Shown: positions 63,258 through 64,000 of the stretch, one piece after another | How positions within the stretch are numbered: the first letter of the stretch is position 1 | Layout of the letters: the number at the start of each line of letters is the position of its first letter | Origin: Methanoplanus limicola DSM 2279 | GTDB taxonomy: Archaea; Halobacteriota; Methanomicrobia; Methanomicrobiales; Methanomicrobiaceae | NCBI RefSeq assembly: GCF_000243255.1 | Contig: NZ_CM001436.1 | Location: forward strand, 3,021,175-3,085,174 | Direction of reading: 5' to 3' | DNA length: 64,000 nucleotides | The notes under the pieces: model-generated | Told to the model about the DNA's origin: nothing | Seen by the model: only the letters and a program-made list of their open reading frames with translations | The model's database searches: none | Translations under genes and position numbers: made by a program

Positions 63258-64000
63258 GTGAACGAAAAGGAACCTGATATAATCGAGATTATAAACCCTG
63301 CAACCGGCGAAAGGGCAGGCACAGTTAACAGATGCACAAAAGAGGATGTACATTCTGCAATAGACGGGGCAGAAGATGCCTTTTCAGGATGGGCAGCAAA
63401 AAGTCCGCGTGAGAGGGGAAAGATGCTCTTTCTGGCAGCACAGGAGATAAGAAACAAGCAGGTCGGACTTGCGGAACTCCTTACGGCAGAGCAGGGAAAA
63501 CCCCTATCTGAGGCAAAAAACGAGATACAGGGCTGTGCAGCAGTACTTGAATACTACTCATCCATATCAGGAACTGTAAGGGGTGACTTTCTGCCCAAAT
63601 CCGATTACGGCTACTCATTCACAGTAAAAAAACCGCTTGGCATCTGCGGGGCAATAATTCCCTGGAATATGCCTGTGCTGATTATGGCATGGAAGACCGG
63701 ACCTGCACTCGTTGCCGGAAACTGCCTGATAGTGAAGCCTTCATCCAAAACACCCCTTACAAGCCTGAAAATCGCATCCATACTGCACAGATGCGGCATC
63801 CCGGAAGATGTCCTCCCGGTTGTAACCGGAAGCGGCAGTGAGGCAGGCAGTGCACTGGCAGAGAGCAGAAAGATTGCAGCACTCTCATTTACCGGGTCGG
63901 CTGAGACCGGAAATTTTGTTGAGAAACTCTCATGCGGGACAGGAAAACGGCTGACACTCGAACTGGGAGGAAGCGATCCAATGATTGTATGCCGTGATGC
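63258..64000 (+). CDS. Aldehyde dehydrogenase, 5' part only
   Basis: Open from a GTG at 63258 to the window end (about 247 residues). It has PWNMPVLIMAWKTGPAL, the NAD-binding VKPSSKTPLT, FTGSAETG and LELGGSDP, all classic aldehyde dehydrogenase motifs. The catalytic cysteine lies beyond the window. Similar archaeal genes are annotated as lactaldehyde or succinate-semialdehyde dehydrogenase; the substrate cannot be told here. It is divergent from the histidine kinase gene. Confidence 0.85.
   Translation, partial: MNEKEPDIIEIINPATGERAGTVNRCTKEDVHSAIDGAEDAFSGWAAKSPRERGKMLFLAAQEIRNKQVGLAELLTAEQGKPLSEAKNEIQGCAAVLEYYSSISGTVRGDFLPKSDYGYSFTVKKPLGICGAIIPWNMPVLIMAWKTGPALVAGNCLIVKPSSKTPLTSLKIASILHRCGIPEDVLPVVTGSGSEAGSALAESRKIAALSFTGSAETGNFVEKLSCGTGKRLTLELGGSDPMIVCRD

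Overview
The window is chromosomal DNA from a hydrogenotrophic methanogenic archaeon, most likely of the order Methanomicrobiales (Methanoplanus/Methanolacinia/Methanomicrobium-like). This rests on two formylmethanofuran dehydrogenase operons, heterodisulfide reductase genes, formyltransferase (ftr), coenzyme B genes, methanogenesis-marker-11-type proteins, and large surface proteins with DUF3344, NosD beta-helix, PGF-pre-PGF, PKD and DUF3821-type modules typical of that order. Genes are tightly packed, often with 4-base start/stop overlaps and TTG or GTG starts. No rRNA, tRNA, CRISPR array, transposase or integrase was seen.

Layout. (1) 1-14.5 kb, minus strand: two giant modular surface proteins and a smaller DUF3344 protein bracket a four-gene operon. 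That operon holds a TiaS-like DDTD protein, a membrane-anchored protein whose two DUF3344 blocks are in swapped order, an ECF-type S component and a fused double ECF ATPase. (2) 14.7-19.2 kb, plus: MoxR ATPase, DUF58, BatA-like von Willebrand protein and a membrane protein. (3) 19.5-27.3 kb, plus: a small Cys-rich protein and two moeA genes, then fmdDBAC. (4) 27.5-37.2 kb, minus: a ten-gene unit fwdG-fwdF-hdrC-hdrB-hdrA-mvhD-fwdD-fwdB-fwdA-fwdC, encoding the CO2-reducing and the flavin-bifurcating enzymes together. ftr lies divergently upstream. (5) 38.8-42.3 kb: a membrane-anchored two-wHTH regulator with tandem small secreted paralogues, one interrupted by an in-frame TGA, and a divergent beta-propeller-like surface protein.

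(6) 42.4-51.0 kb, plus: a nine-gene operon with two tandem marker-11-like DDTD proteins, a radical SAM protein, a short IorA-like thiamine-diphosphate protein, aksA, aksD, aksE, an unknown protein and aksF. AksA/D/E/F extend 2-oxoglutarate to 2-oxosuberate for coenzyme B. The genes for the later steps (decarboxylation, thiol introduction) are not established, so the unknown genes here are good candidates. I regard this as the most interesting system in the window.

(7) 51.2-58.6 kb, plus: a PKD surface protein; a type II restriction-modification pair lying between two copies of that protein's 3' end; a possible structured RNA leader; a DUF3821-type surface protein with a dockerin-bearing partner; and an MNT/HEPN pair followed by 30-bp tandem repeats. 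(8) 58.9-64 kb: a soluble methyl-accepting-type signalling protein, a convergent multi-PAS histidine kinase, and an aldehyde dehydrogenase cut by the window end.

Assignments come from reading motifs and gene order. No database search was run, so family names are recognition-based and functions of the unknown genes are hypotheses.
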